Assembly: GCF_003990445.1 (NCBI RefSeq)
Contig: NZ_REEZ01000002.1
Span: forward strand, 127,121 to 191,120
Source of the DNA: Pararhodobacter zhoushanensis
GTDB lineage: Bacteria; Pseudomonadota; Alphaproteobacteria; Rhodobacterales; Rhodobacteraceae
Direction of reading: 5' to 3'
Length of the DNA stretch: 64,000 bases
Both the position numbers and the translations under genes were made by a program. The notes under the pieces are model-generated. The model made no database searches. It saw only the letters and a list, made by a program, of their open reading frames with translations, and was not told where the DNA came from. This document shows, piece after piece, positions 24,925 through 35,938 of this stretch (position 1 is the stretch's first letter; the number at the start of each line of letters is the position of its first letter).

Positions 24925-25574
24925 CGTTGCCGCCGCCGGTCGCCGGATTCCAGCTTGAGCCGGGTCTCGAACGCCCGGCTGATATGCTCGCGCAGCGCCT
25001 TGTCGGCAGCGTCGCCATCGCCGCGTGCAATCGCCTCGACCATGGCGTCGTGCTCATCGAGCGCCGCGCGCCCGCGTCCTTCGGCCTCCAGCGAAGTCGT
25101 TGCCAGCAGCGCCATCGAGCGGTGGACCAGATCCAGCTGCTGCACCAGAAACCGGTTGTGGCTAGCCAGATGGATCTGCTTGTGGAACCGCTTGTTCGCC
25201 CGGCTCAACGCCTTGGGATCGTTCATCAACCGGCGATCCTCGGTCACCATGTCGCGCATCACGCGCACCTCTTCGACCGAGGCATGCTTGGCCGCCAGCC
25301 GCGCCGCCAGCCCTTCAAGCTGGGCGCGCACCACGTAAAGTTCGGCCAGTTGGTTATGGTCGAGCGAGGCCACGATCAATGAGCGCCCGTCGCGGGTCAG
25401 CAGCGATTGCGTTTCCAGCCGCTGCAACGCCTCGCGGATCGGGGTGCGCGAGACGCCGAAACGCTCGGCCAGCTCGGATTCCACCAGCCTGTCGCCGGGT
25501 TTGTAAACGCCATCGTCAATCGCCGCGAGGATCAGCGAATAGGCATCGAGCAGGGGTTGGCGCTGGTCATTCAT
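24921..25574 (-). CDS. GntR-family transcriptional regulator (FadR/FCD type)
   Basis: 217 residues. Winged helix at about residues 8-72 (IDDGVYKPGDRLVESELAERF, SRTPIREALQRLETQSLLTR) and an all-helical FCD effector domain with metal-ligand-type residues (ELYVVRAQLEGLAARLAA, FHKQIHLASHN, EHDAMVEAI). Start at 25574 is set by a GGAGG site seven bases upstream; a longer frame is open but has no such support. Convergent with the glycosyltransferase gene, overlapping its stop by four bases. Target genes not evident. Confidence 0.92.
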   Translation of the reverse strand: MNDQRQPLLDAYSLILAAIDDGVYKPGDRLVESELAERFGVSRTPIREALQRLETQSLLTRDGRSLIVASLDHNQLAELYVVRAQLEGLAARLAAKHASVEEVRVMRDMVTEDRRLMNDPKALSRANKRFHKQIHLASHNRFLVQQLDLVHRSMALLATTSLEAEGRGRAALDEHDAMVEAIARGDGDAADKALREHISRAFETRLKLESGDRRRQR

Positions 25575-25684
25575 GGGCAGTCCTCCGAAGCGCTGCAGAC
25601 TAGGGGCGCAGGCGCTGCATGAAAAGGCCTGTTCTGGCCGCTGCAACCTTGTGTCGCGCGGCGGGGCGGGCTAGCCCTGTGCGC

Positions 25685-26326
25685 ATGGCAGACAGCGATT
25701 TCCACCACGTCGAGACCTGGGTCTTCGACCTTGATAACACCCTCTATCATCCCAGCGTCCGGCTGTTCGATCAGATCGACATCAAGATGACCGACGTGGT
25801 GATGCGCGTGACCGGCGCGGACCGGGCTGAATCGGACCGCCTGCGGCACGATTACTGGCAGACCTATGGCACCACGCTGGCCGGGTTGATGGCGCATCAC
25901 GCGCTGGACCCGGTGCCGTATCTGGTCGAGGTGCACGACATCGACTTTACCGTGCTCGCCCCCGATCCCGCGCTGCGCGCCGCGATTGAGCGGCTGGGTG
26001 GGCGGCGGATCGTCTATACCAACGGCTCGGCCCCCTATGCCCGCCGGGTGCTTGAGGCGCGCGGGCTGGACGGGCTGTTCGATGCGGTCTACGGCGTAGA
26101 AAACGCCGACTATCACCCCAAACCGCAGCCGCAAGCCTTCGAGCGGATCTTTGGGCTGGACGGGCTGACCCCGGCCCGTGCCGCGATGTTCGAGGACGAC
26201 CAGCGCAACCTGCGTGTCCCGCACCAATTGGGCATGCGCACGGTGCTTGTCACGCCCGAGGTCGAGGCGCATGACCACGTGCACCACCACACCGACGACC
26301 TGACCGCGTTCCTGAACGCCCTGTGA
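25685..26326 (+). CDS. HAD-family pyrimidine 5'-nucleotidase-like phosphatase
   Basis: 213 residues. HAD motif 1 VFDLDNTLYHP, motif 2 RIVYTNGSAPYA, Lys motif 3 in YHPKPQPQAF and motif 4 MFEDDQRN are all present. The DLDNTLYxP form is that of the SDT1/pyrimidine 5'-nucleotidase group, which removes phosphate from UMP- or CMP-like nucleotides. The ATG at 25685 gives the expected N-terminus, but its ribosome site is poor. Divergent from the GntR gene. Confidence 0.88.
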   Translation: MADSDFHHVETWVFDLDNTLYHPSVRLFDQIDIKMTDVVMRVTGADRAESDRLRHDYWQTYGTTLAGLMAHHALDPVPYLVEVHDIDFTVLAPDPALRAAIERLGGRRIVYTNGSAPYARRVLEARGLDGLFDAVYGVENADYHPKPQPQAFERIFGLDGLTPARAAMFEDDQRNLRVPHQLGMRTVLVTPEVEAHDHVHHHTDDLTAFLNAL

Positions 26327-26431
26327 CATTGCCGCGCAGGTGGCGCGTTGCCGCAGTGCGGCATCTCGCCGGATGTTCAGACGCAGGGGCGAAAGCCATA
26401 TCTCCGGGATAGCTTTAACCCGGAGTTTCCC

Positions 26432-26671
26432 ATGGCCAGTGCTGACCTCAGCTACACCCCTGCCCCCGCCGTTTACCGCGTGCCGCTGCTCGGGGCGATT
26501 GCGCGCGAACTGGCCGAGGGTGACGACGATTATCCGCTTTACCTGATCCTGGCGCTAGTCTCGATCTGGGGGCTGGCGATCTTTTTCTTCGGCCTGCCCG
26601 CGCTCTATTTGCCCGCCGTCGTGGCCTCGCCGCTGATGGTTGTGGTGCTGGTGGCAATCAGCCGAGGCTGA
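26432..26671 (+). CDS. Small membrane protein of unknown function
   Basis: 79 residues with two hydrophobic segments (YLILALVSIWGLAIFFFGLP and YLPAVVASPLMVVVLVAIS) after a polar N-terminus (PLLGAIARELAEGDDDYPLY). A GGAG lies eight bases before the ATG and codon usage resembles neighbouring genes. I recognise no family. The frame is open further upstream without a better start. Confidence 0.7.
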   Translation: MASADLSYTPAPAVYRVPLLGAIARELAEGDDDYPLYLILALVSIWGLAIFFFGLPALYLPAVVASPLMVVVLVAISRG

Positions 26672-26751
26672 CGCGGCTGCCTGAGGCGGCTTGCCGCCTC
26701 GCCCCGGCCCCCGCTTTGCGCTAGATAAGCGCCAAAGCGTAGGAGACGGTC

Positions 26752-27942
26752 ATGCGGCAATCGGTGGATGTGCTGGTTTCAGGCGGCGGCGTTGCCGGTC
26801 TGGCGGCGGCGGCGGCCTTTGGTTCGGCAGGCTATTCGGTGATCTGCGTCGATCCCGCGCCGCCGATTACCGATGGCACGGCCCCCGGCGCGGATCTGCG
26901 CACCACGGCCTTTCTGCAACCCTCGATCCCGGTGCTTGAGGCCGCGGGCCTGTGGGAGCGCCTGCAGCCTCATGCGATGCCCTTGCAGGTCATGCGCATC
27001 GTTGACGCGGGCGGGGCCGAGCCGGTCGCCCGCATCACCCACGACTTCAACGCCGCCGATGTCTCGGCCCAGCCCTTTGGCTGGAACCTGCCCAACTGGC
27101 TGCTGCGCCGCGAATTTGTCGCCCGGCTGGACGCGCTGGAAAACGTCGATTTCCGCCCCGGCACCGCAACCAGCCGCGTGTTCACCCGCGAGAGCGAGGC
27201 ACTGGTCACCCTGTCCGATGGCAGCCGCGTGTCCGCCCGCTTGGTGATTGCCGCCGATGGCCGCCACTCGCCTGTCCGCAAGGCCCTGGGCATCCCGGTG
27301 CAGACCACGCGTTACGGGCAAAAGGCGCTGGCCTTCGCTGTCACCCACCCCGAGCCGCATAACAACGTCTCGACCGAGGTCCATCGCTCGGGCGGGCCCT
27401 TCACGCTGGTGCCGCTGGGCGATCATCAGGGCAAGCCGTGCTCGGCGGTGGTCTGGATGGAGACGGGCCCCGAAGTGGACCGGCTGCGCCAGTTGGACCC
27501 CGCCGCGTTCGAGCAGGCGATGAACGAACGCAGCTGCGGGCTTTACGGCTGGCTGGAGCAGGCGACACCGCTGACTGTCTGGCCGATCATCACCCAGATT
27601 GCCGAGCGGTTTAACGGCCAGCGAGTCGCGCTGATGGCCGAAGCGGCGCATGTGGTGCCGCCGATTGGCGCGCAGGGGCTGAATATGAGTCTGGGGGATC
27701 TGGGCGCGCTGATCGCGCTGGCCGCGCCGGAAACGCTGGGCGAATCGGGGCCGCTTCAGGCCTATCACCGCCGCCGCTGGCCCGAGGCCAAGCTGCGGCT
27801 GGCGGGGGTCGATGCGCTGAACCGGGCGTCGATGATCGACGCGCAGCCGCTGCGCGATGCGCGGGCGGCGGCGCTGCACGCGCTCTATTCGCTGGCGCCG
27901 GTGCGCCGGGGTCTGATGCAACTGGGGATCGGGATGCGGTGA
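26752..27942 (+). CDS. UbiH/UbiF/COQ6-family FAD monooxygenase
   Basis: 396 residues, class A flavin monooxygenase probably acting in ubiquinone ring hydroxylation. FAD-binding GxGxxG reads VSGGGVAGLAAAAAFG at residues 9-24, with the DG motif in AADGRHSPVRKAL. The usual GDAAH motif is replaced by MAEAAHVVPPIGAQGLNMS, so the G-D pair is A-E, while the rest (P-x-x-G-x-G-x-N type) is kept; I believe this form recurs in related Rhodobacterales proteins. Which ring position it hydroxylates is undetermined. Confidence 0.9.
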   Translation: MRQSVDVLVSGGGVAGLAAAAAFGSAGYSVICVDPAPPITDGTAPGADLRTTAFLQPSIPVLEAAGLWERLQPHAMPLQVMRIVDAGGAEPVARITHDFNAADVSAQPFGWNLPNWLLRREFVARLDALENVDFRPGTATSRVFTRESEALVTLSDGSRVSARLVIAADGRHSPVRKALGIPVQTTRYGQKALAFAVTHPEPHNNVSTEVHRSGGPFTLVPLGDHQGKPCSAVVWMETGPEVDRLRQLDPAAFEQAMNERSCGLYGWLEQATPLTVWPIITQIAERFNGQRVALMAEAAHVVPPIGAQGLNMSLGDLGALIALAAPETLGESGPLQAYHRRRWPEAKLRLAGVDALNRASMIDAQPLRDARAAALHALYSLAPVRRGLMQLGIGMR

Positions 27943-27966
27943 GCCTTTCGGCTCACCGCCTTGAAT

Positions 27967-29385
27967 TCAACCGTCGCTGCGACGCGCCGGTTTCTGGCTG
28001 AAACGCTTGGGGCGCTTGGGGCGCTCAGCGGCCATCGCGTCGGCCAGCGCCGGGTGTACGCGGGGTTTGCGCGGCTTAGCCGCATCAGCGGCCCCCACAC
28101 CCGGCTTGCCACCGGGTTTGCCGCCACCGGGACGACCACCGCCAGCCCCTTTGGCCCCGCCGGGCTTGCCACCCGCCTTGCCGCCGCCGGGACGTTGACC
28201 ACGGTTCTGACCGGTCGCGGCGCGGGCTTTCGCGCGGGCGGCTTCGGCCATGATCTCGGGCCAGACATCGCCACCGATAACCTCGATCTTGATGTTCATC
28301 AGCTTTTCGATGGCGCGCAGATCGGCCATTTCAGCCGGCGCACAGAGCGCCACGGCACGACCCTCACGCCCGGCGCGCGCGGTGCGGCCGATGCGGTGAA
28401 CGTAGTTCTCGGGGACGTTGGGCAGTTCGTAGTTGTAGACATGCGCGACCAGCGGAATGTCGAGCCCGCGAGCGGCCACGTCGGTCGCGACCAGAACCTT
28501 GGTTTCCCCGGCGCGGAACGCGGCAAGCGTGCGCTCGCGCTGGCCCTGGCTTTTGTTGCCGTGGATCGAGCCCACGGAAAAGCCCCATGATGCCAGCAGC
28601 TTGGACAGCTTTTCCGACCCGTGCTTGGTGCGGCCAAAGACCAGCGCCAGCTCGTCGGGGTGCTGCGAGAGGTACTCTCTGAGCACCGCCGCCTTGTCGC
28701 CCTGCGGCGCAAAGTGAACGGCCTGCGTGATCTTGTCGGCAGCTTTGCCTGGCGTCGCAACCTGCACGCGGACCGGGCGGTCCAGATAGGCGTCGGCAAT
28801 CTCGCTCATGTCTTTGGGCATGGTGGCCGAGAACAGCATCGTCTGACGTTCAGCCGGCAGATAGCGGGCGATCTTGCGCAGCGCGTGGATGAAGCCGAGG
28901 TCGAGCATCTGGTCGGCCTCGTCCAGCACCAGCATCTGCACCTTGGCCAGCGAGACCGAGCCCCGCTCGAGCAGGTCGATCAGACGACCGGGCGTTGCGA
29001 CCAGCACATCGGTGCCGCGCACGAGGCGGTCAATCTGACGGTTGATCGAGGCACCGCCAACGACGGTGGTGATCGCGGTGGGCGTGCCATGCGACAGCTG
29101 GGTCAGCGCCTCGGCGATCTGTTGCACCAGTTCGCGCGTCGGCGCGAGGATCAGCGCGCGGGCGGTCTTCGGTGCGGGCTTGCCCTGCCCGGCCAGCCGG
29201 TGCAGGATCGGCAAACCAAAGGCCAGCGTCTTGCCGGTGCCGGTCTGGGCCAGACCCATCAGGTCGCGCCCTTCCATCAACGGGGGGATGCCGCGGGCCT
29301 GAATCGGTGTCGGTACGTCTTTGCCGGTGCGCTCCAACGCGGCCAGCAGCGCCGGGTTCAGCCCCAGCATAGAGAAATCGGTCAT
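27967..29385 (-). CDS. DEAD-box ATP-dependent RNA helicase
   Basis: 472 residues. Complete motif set: Q motif PTPIQARGIP, Walker A AQTGTGKT, PTRELVQQI, TPGRLIDL, DEAD, SAT, ARGLDIP and HRIGRTARAGR. The tail after about residue 395 is low-complexity, rich in Gly, Lys and Arg (repeats such as GGKPGGAKG and GGGKPGGKPG), typical of RhlE-type helicases and likely to bind RNA. The ATG at 29385 has AAAGGA in front; 13 extra upstream codons are rejected. Divergent from a cold-shock gene, which fits a shared role in RNA remodelling at low temperature. Confidence 0.95.
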   Translation of the reverse strand: MTDFSMLGLNPALLAALERTGKDVPTPIQARGIPPLMEGRDLMGLAQTGTGKTLAFGLPILHRLAGQGKPAPKTARALILAPTRELVQQIAEALTQLSHGTPTAITTVVGGASINRQIDRLVRGTDVLVATPGRLIDLLERGSVSLAKVQMLVLDEADQMLDLGFIHALRKIARYLPAERQTMLFSATMPKDMSEIADAYLDRPVRVQVATPGKAADKITQAVHFAPQGDKAAVLREYLSQHPDELALVFGRTKHGSEKLSKLLASWGFSVGSIHGNKSQGQRERTLAAFRAGETKVLVATDVAARGLDIPLVAHVYNYELPNVPENYVHRIGRTARAGREGRAVALCAPAEMADLRAIEKLMNIKIEVIGGDVWPEIMAEAARAKARAATGQNRGQRPGGGKAGGKPGGAKGAGGGRPGGGKPGGKPGVGAADAAKPRKPRVHPALADAMAAERPKRPKRFSQKPARRSDG

Positions 29386-29679
29386 GGTAGTCCTTTCGGG
29401 CGCCAGGCCCCAAGGGCGGCGCAAATGCCGGTGCGCGCTGCCCCGTGAAGGGCGCGCGGTCAGATATGGCAGATGCGCTCTTGGAAGCCCGGAGTCAAGG
29501 TCTGGCCGTCAAACACCCAAGTGCGCCCTTGATTTGTTGCAGATTCGTGGCATCCTCAGGGTGTGACAACAGACTTCCTGCGTCCGCCGGCCTCTGACAG
29601 GCAGCCCGCAATATTCGAAGGACTGGCTGCACGGCCCATCGGTACTCCGCCGGTGGGAAACCAGAGAAAGGACACGGAC

Positions 29680-29886
29680 ATGGCCACTGGCACCGTAAAA
29701 TGGTTCAACTCGACGAAGGGTTACGGCTTTATCGCCCCTGATGATGGCGGCAAAGACATCTTCGTGCACATCTCGGCCGTGGAGCGCGCCGGGCTGACCG
29801 GGTTGCAAGACAACCAGAAAATCAGCTTTGAAATGCAGTCGGGCCGCGACGGGCGTGCCTCGGCCGCCGATCTGCGGCTGCTCTGA
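29680..29886 (+). CDS. Cold-shock protein, CspA family
   Basis: 68 residues, a single cold-shock domain that binds single-stranded RNA/DNA. RNP1 (KGYGFIAPDD) and RNP2 (DIFVHIS) are visible after ATGTVKWFNSTK. The ATG at 29680 has AAAGGA upstream. The gap back to the divergent DEAD-box gene leaves about 290 bases, room for the long 5' leader common in csp genes; the frame is also open through this leader but does not look coding. Ends at a strong terminator (29922-29950). Confidence 0.95.
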   Translation: MATGTVKWFNSTKGYGFIAPDDGGKDIFVHISAVERAGLTGLQDNQKISFEMQSGRDGRASAADLRLL

Positions 29887-29919
29887 GCTTTCATCACGAC
29901 CTTGATGCGAATGCGTCGC

Positions 29920-30477
29920 TTAACCCGCCGGCACCCCCGGCGGGTTTTGTTGTGCCAGAACGGCGCGGACAAAGGTAACGCGGTGGGCAACCGGCGCCTG
30001 AGGCACCGGCAGGGCGCGATAGCCGAATCGGGGCAGGAAGGCGATCAGACGGTGGTATTCGGCAAGGGCGGCATCAAAATCGTGCTGACGCTCGGCGTCG
30101 GTGGCAAAAATTTCGGGCCAGGGCTGGGCGACGAAAACCTGCGGATTGTAGCATGCGCCGAGGGTTTGCGCCTGCGGCGGCAGTTCGCCGGTGACATGCT
30201 CATACGCGGCAATCGCGTCCAGCAAGCCGCGGTCAAAGACCACCGGCCCGGTCAGGGCCTGCGCCGCGTGCCAATCGTCGAGCGCCAGAGCGATGGCACG
30301 TTCGGCAAAGCCTTTGGGGTCGTCCCAGGGCAGGCCCTTCCCGTCCCCTGCCAGCGCTTGGGCGACGAGTCGGCGGCCGGGTTCTGGCACCGTGGCCATG
30401 CCTTCTGCCGCCAAGGCGTCCAGCAATGTCGATTTCCCGCTGCCTGAGCAGCCGGTCAAAAGAAAGAAACGACTCAC
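29920..30477 (-). CDS. P-loop ATPase/kinase-like protein (AAA_28 type)
   Basis: 185 residues. Walker A is LTGCSGSGKSTLLDAL at residues 7-22; VVFDRGLLDAIAAYEH provides the D-R motif typical of small nucleoside-kinase-like NTPases of this group. It overlaps the preceding ArsC-like gene by four bases, so the pair is translationally coupled. Its role is not known to me. The C-terminal codons coincide with the terminator of the convergent csp gene. Confidence 0.85.
   Translation of the reverse strand: MSRFFLLTGCSGSGKSTLLDALAAEGMATVPEPGRRLVAQALAGDGKGLPWDDPKGFAERAIALALDDWHAAQALTGPVVFDRGLLDAIAAYEHVTGELPPQAQTLGACYNPQVFVAQPWPEIFATDAERQHDFDAALAEYHRLIAFLPRFGYRALPVPQAPVAHRVTFVRAVLAQQNPPGVPAG
29922..29950 (+). 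terminator. Rho-independent terminator of the cold-shock gene
   Basis: Perfect 10-base-pair stem AACCCGCCGG / CCGGCGGGTT with loop CACCC, followed by TTTTGTTG. It lies inside the last codons of the convergent P-loop gene (stop at 29920), so that gene's C-terminus (PPGVPAG) is in effect written by the terminator. Confidence 0.85.
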
Positions 30478-30797
30478 GCCACCCCCAGCGCCGCGCGCAC
30501 CGCAGGCGTCCAGCCCAGATACCAGACGCCGCCGGACTGGATCACCGGGCGCTTCATCAGGGCGGGATGGGTGGCGAGAAGAGCAGATGCAGGTTGGGTG
30601 CGCTCGACATCACTGAGCCCGCGCCAGGTGGTCGAGGATTTGTTGACCAGCACCTCGCCGAACTCGTTTAGAAGCGCGCCGATCTCACCTTCGGTCAAAG
30701 GGGTTTCCCGGATGTCGCGGAAGGATGCCTCGGGCAATGCCTTGCGCGCCTTGCGGCAGGTGTCGCAGGTTTTCAGGCCCAGCAGGGTTTGGGTCAT
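30474..30797 (-). CDS. ArsC/YffB-family reductase-like protein
   Basis: 107 residues with the thioredoxin-like ArsC fold: LLGLKTCDTCRKARKALPEA carries a CxxC (Cys11-Cys14) and the family ends with the region ALMKRPVIQSGGVWYLGW. The VNKSSTTWRGL block is typical of YffB/Spx-like members, which are usually glutathione-dependent reductases and not true arsenate reductases. First gene of a two-gene unit with the P-loop protein. No ars genes are nearby. Confidence 0.88.
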   Translation of the reverse strand: MTQTLLGLKTCDTCRKARKALPEASFRDIRETPLTEGEIGALLNEFGEVLVNKSSTTWRGLSDVERTQPASALLATHPALMKRPVIQSGGVWYLGWTPAVRAALGVA

Positions 30798-30834
30798 GGG
30801 TGTTCCTTTCGGTCAACGGATCGGACAGGGAGGG

Positions 30835-30930
30835 GGCGCGCCGCACCCCCATCGAGGGGGTGCGCCGCGCCTCGGGGGCCCTGCCCCCACGGCCTTGCGG
30901 CCTCCCCCGGGATATTTCCAGAGCAAAGAA
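30835..30930. repeat. Composite hairpin repeat F after cueR
   Basis: Hairpin with loop ATCGA (30835-30871, one mismatch in a 16-base-pair stem), then a GGGGGCCCTGCCCCC stretch, GGCC-TTGC-GGCC, CCCCCGGGATATTT and the tail AGAGCAAAGA, ending four bases before the cueR stop. Same tail class as repeats C and E. Probably terminates the copA-cueR operon. Confidence 0.75.
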
Positions 30931-30933
30931 AGC

Positions 30934-31352
30934 TCACGCCAGCGGCTTGGGGCGTTGGTGCGCGCAAAGCGGGCCGGTGGCAAGGTCTTCGAGGATCGGG
31001 CAATCCGGACGACCGTCGCCGGCGCAGGCATCGACCAGCCCGGCCACCGTGGCACGCAGGGCTTGCAGTTCACTGATGCGCGCGTCGATGCGCGTCAGAT
31101 GGTCGGCGGCGAGCCGTTTGACATCCTCGCTGGCGCGGGTGTCATCGGCGTAGAGGCCCAGCAGCGCGCGACAATCCTCGATCGAGAAGCCGAGGCCGCG
31201 GGAGCGGTTGAGAAAGGCGAGGCGGTGCACGTCATCCTCGGCAAAGGCGCGGTAGCCGTTGCCGTCGCGTTTGGGGCGGATCAGGCCGATCTCTTCATAA
31301 TAGCGGATGGTTTTGGCGGGCAGGCCCGAGGCTGCGGCGGCTTCACCGATGT

Positions 31353-31356
<4 letters not shown>
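30934..31356 (-). CDS. cueR: MerR-family copper-sensing activator CueR
   Basis: 140 residues. N-terminal MerR helix-turn-helix (MNIGEAAAASGLPAKTIRYY, EEIGLIRPKRDGNGYR), a coiled-coil dimer helix, and a C-terminal metal loop CAGDGRPDCPIL with the two cysteines spaced as in Cu(I)-sensing CueR. It overlaps the copA stop by four bases, so sensor and pump are made from one message. It would bind the long-spacer promoter at 33823-33855 and activate copA when copper rises. Confidence 0.93.
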
Positions 31357-33797
<2,441 letters not shown>

Positions 33798-33822
33798 CGG
33801 GACCTCCTTTTAACGGTCCTCC

Positions 33823-33855
33823 CTCATATGGAGGTTCCCGTAGCTGGAAGGTCAA
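33823..33855 (-). promoter_or_regulatory. CueR-type promoter of copA-cueR
   Basis: On the minus strand: -35 TTGACC (33855-33850), then the dyad ACCTTCC-N7-GGAACCT, and a -10 near ATATGA (33829-33824). The spacer is about 20 bases, the overlong spacing that MerR-family activators correct by twisting DNA. It lies about 26-58 bases before the copA start. Confidence 0.75.
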
Positions 33856-33867
33856 GGGCTGCGGCGA

Positions 33868-34383
33868 TCAGATTTCTGCAGCGGCCTGCGCGCGGCACCA
33901 GTCAAGCATGGTCTCGAGATCGCCGGGCAAGGCCTCGGCCAGTCCTTGCGCGAATTCCTCAAAGCCCGGCAGGTTCAGCGGCTTGAGGCCCAGCAGCACG
34001 GGAATATCCTGCGCCAGCGCGTCGCCGATCAGGGCGCGAAAGCCGCTACCCTCGATCTCGGCCTTGCCGAATTTGTTCACGATCAGCAGGCGCGGCACCG
34101 GGGTCATCGTGGTTTCCACCAGCCCGACGGCGGTTTGCAGGCCTTCGGGGTCCAGCCGACACCCGCGCGAGCCAGACCCGAGGTTCTGGCTGATGCGGAT
34201 ACGCTCAGACCGCCCCAGCACGCGCAGGTCCATGTCGCAATCGGCGCCGCTTGCCCGGTCGGTGTTGATCTGCACGACCCCGGCCAGCGGCCAGCCTTCG
34301 GCCCCCAGCCGCTCGGCCACGGCGGCAAGCAGCTTGTCGCCCGCGCCGCGCGCCCCGCCGATCACGTATCCCAGCGCTGCCAT
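33868..34383 (-). CDS. DUF2478 family NTP-binding-like protein linked to molybdenum genes
   Basis: 171 residues. The N-terminus GYVIGGARGAGDKLLAAVAE resembles a P-loop-like nucleotide site; ADCDMDLRVLG, GSGSRGCRLDPEGL and RLLIVNKFGKAEIEGSGFR are the DUF2478 hallmarks. The family is usually found beside molybdate transport or Moco genes, and here it is divergent from mobA (66 bases apart). The frame remains open far upstream across mobA, but the ATG at 34383 fits the family length. Biochemical role unknown. Confidence 0.85.
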   Translation of the reverse strand: MAALGYVIGGARGAGDKLLAAVAERLGAEGWPLAGVVQINTDRASGADCDMDLRVLGRSERIRISQNLGSGSRGCRLDPEGLQTAVGLVETTMTPVPRLLIVNKFGKAEIEGSGFRALIGDALAQDIPVLLGLKPLNLPGFEEFAQGLAEALPGDLETMLDWCRAQAAAEI

Positions 34384-34449
34384 GGCCTGCCCCCTTGTGG
34401 TGCCTTGCTGCCCTGATAGCCTGAAGCGACCAAGGGCGAAAGGCAGACG

Positions 34450-35031
34450 ATGATCGCAGGGATTGTGCTGGCAGGCGGGCGGGCGACGCGGATGGGCGGC
34501 GGGGACAAGGCGCTGCTGCCCTTTGGCGGGCGGCCCCTGCTGGCGCATGTGCTGGCGCGGGTCGGGCCGCAGGTCGGGGCTGTTGCGATCAGTGCCAATG
34601 GCGATCCGGCGCGGTTTGCGGGCTTCGGGCTGCCAGTGCTGGCCGATCCGGTGGCGGGGTTTCCGGGGCCGCTGGCCGGGGTGCTGGCGGGGATGGACTG
34701 GGCGCATGGGCTGGGGGCCGAGGCGGTGCTGTGCGTTGCCGGCGACACGCCGTTCCTGCCGGTGGATCTGGTGGCGCGGCTGTCCGAAGCGGGCGCGTTC
34801 GCGCTGGCGGCCAGTGCGTCGGACGGGCGGATGCGGCAACATCCGACGGTGGGGCTGTGGCCGGTGCGGCTGCGTGAAGCACTGCGCGAGGCCTTGGCGC
34901 GTGGAGAGAACAAGGTCGGCCGCTTTGCCGCCGAACACGGCGCGGTGGCGGTGCCGTTTGACGCCCTGCCCGACCCGTTCTTCAACATCAACACGCCGGA
35001 TGATCTGCGCGCCGCCGAGGCGTTGTTGTGA
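34450..35031 (+). CDS. mobA: Molybdenum cofactor guanylyltransferase MobA
   Basis: 193 residues. It adds GMP to molybdopterin to make the bis-MGD cofactor of DMSO-reductase-family enzymes. The nucleotidyltransferase signature VLAGGRATRMGGGDKALLPF (residues 6-25) and AGDTPFLP are visible, as are HPTVGLW and FFNINTPDDL near the end. It overlaps the next gene by four bases (GTGA), and a moaC-moeA pair is 1.7 kb downstream, so molybdenum cofactor genes cluster here. Confidence 0.95.
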   Translation: MIAGIVLAGGRATRMGGGDKALLPFGGRPLLAHVLARVGPQVGAVAISANGDPARFAGFGLPVLADPVAGFPGPLAGVLAGMDWAHGLGAEAVLCVAGDTPFLPVDLVARLSEAGAFALAASASDGRMRQHPTVGLWPVRLREALREALARGENKVGRFAAEHGAVAVPFDALPDPFFNINTPDDLRAAEALL

Positions 35032-35867
35032 ATTTCGACCGCATCGCCATCCTTGATTGGTCCGCCGCGAACCGCCCGCGCCGGGGCAAGGATTCGATCT
35101 GGCTGGGGCTGGATGACGGCACCGCCACCAACCCGCGCACGCGGGCCGAGGCGTTCGATGCGCTATGCGCTCTGGTCGAGGCCACCCTCGCCAGCCGCCA
35201 GACCCTGCTGATCGGCGCCGATTTCGCCTTCGGCTACCCCGCCGGATTTGCGCAGGCGCTGACCGGACGCCCCGAGGCTCTGGCCGTCTGGGACTGGCTG
35301 GCCGCCAACCTTCACGACGACCCGCAAAACCGCTCCAACCGCATCGCGCTGGCCGCGCAGATCAACGCGCGCCTGCCCGGCCTTGGGCCGTTCTGGTTCA
35401 ACCCGACGCGCCTGCCCTACCCTGACCTGCCGCACAAAGGCAGCACCCGCCACGGCAACCCCTTTGCCGAGCACCGGCTGGCCGACCAGACCGCCAAGGG
35501 TGCGCAATCGCCGTGGAAACTGGGCGGCGCCGGGGCGGTCGGATCGCAGATCCTGACCGGATTGCCCGTCCTGCATCGCCTGCGCGCCGCCTTCCCCGGC
35601 CAGATCGCCGTCTGGCCCTTCGAGCCGCTCACCACCCCCGTGGTGCTGGCTGAGGTCTTCCCCTCGCTGCTTGGCCCCGAGGTCAACGCGCGCCTGCGCC
35701 CCGGCATCGTCAAGGACCGCGTGCAAGTTACGCTGCTGGCCCGCGCGCTGGCCGGGCAACCGGACCTGAAAACGCTCCTCACCCCGCCCGACGATCCGCG
35801 TATCTCTGAGGAAGGCTGGATCCTCGGCCTCGGCCACGAACAGGCCTTGCGCGACGCCCTCGCCTGA
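35028..35867 (+). CDS. Conserved protein translationally coupled to mobA
   Basis: 279 residues with a GTG start inside the mobA stop. The N-terminus IAILDWSAANRPRRGKDSIW with LIGADFAFGYPAGFA recalls RNase H-like (DUF429-type) folds with acidic residues, but this is only a resemblance. Similar proteins next to mobA in Rhodobacterales are often labelled molybdopterin-guanine dinucleotide biosynthesis proteins; I cannot confirm that from sequence. Cytoplasmic, no membrane segments. Confidence 0.75.
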   Translation: MNFDRIAILDWSAANRPRRGKDSIWLGLDDGTATNPRTRAEAFDALCALVEATLASRQTLLIGADFAFGYPAGFAQALTGRPEALAVWDWLAANLHDDPQNRSNRIALAAQINARLPGLGPFWFNPTRLPYPDLPHKGSTRHGNPFAEHRLADQTAKGAQSPWKLGGAGAVGSQILTGLPVLHRLRAAFPGQIAVWPFEPLTTPVVLAEVFPSLLGPEVNARLRPGIVKDRVQVTLLARALAGQPDLKTLLTPPDDPRISEEGWILGLGHEQALRDALA

Positions 35868-35938
35868 ACCGCACACAAACGCGGCTTTTCAACGCATGCG
35901 TCAGGCGCTAGTCAGGGCCAAGCAAGGAGGGCCACGCC

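Noticed and set aside
26779-27921. 380-codon minus-strand frame over the monooxygenase gene
   Set aside because: Antisense shadow of a gene with an intact FAD motif.
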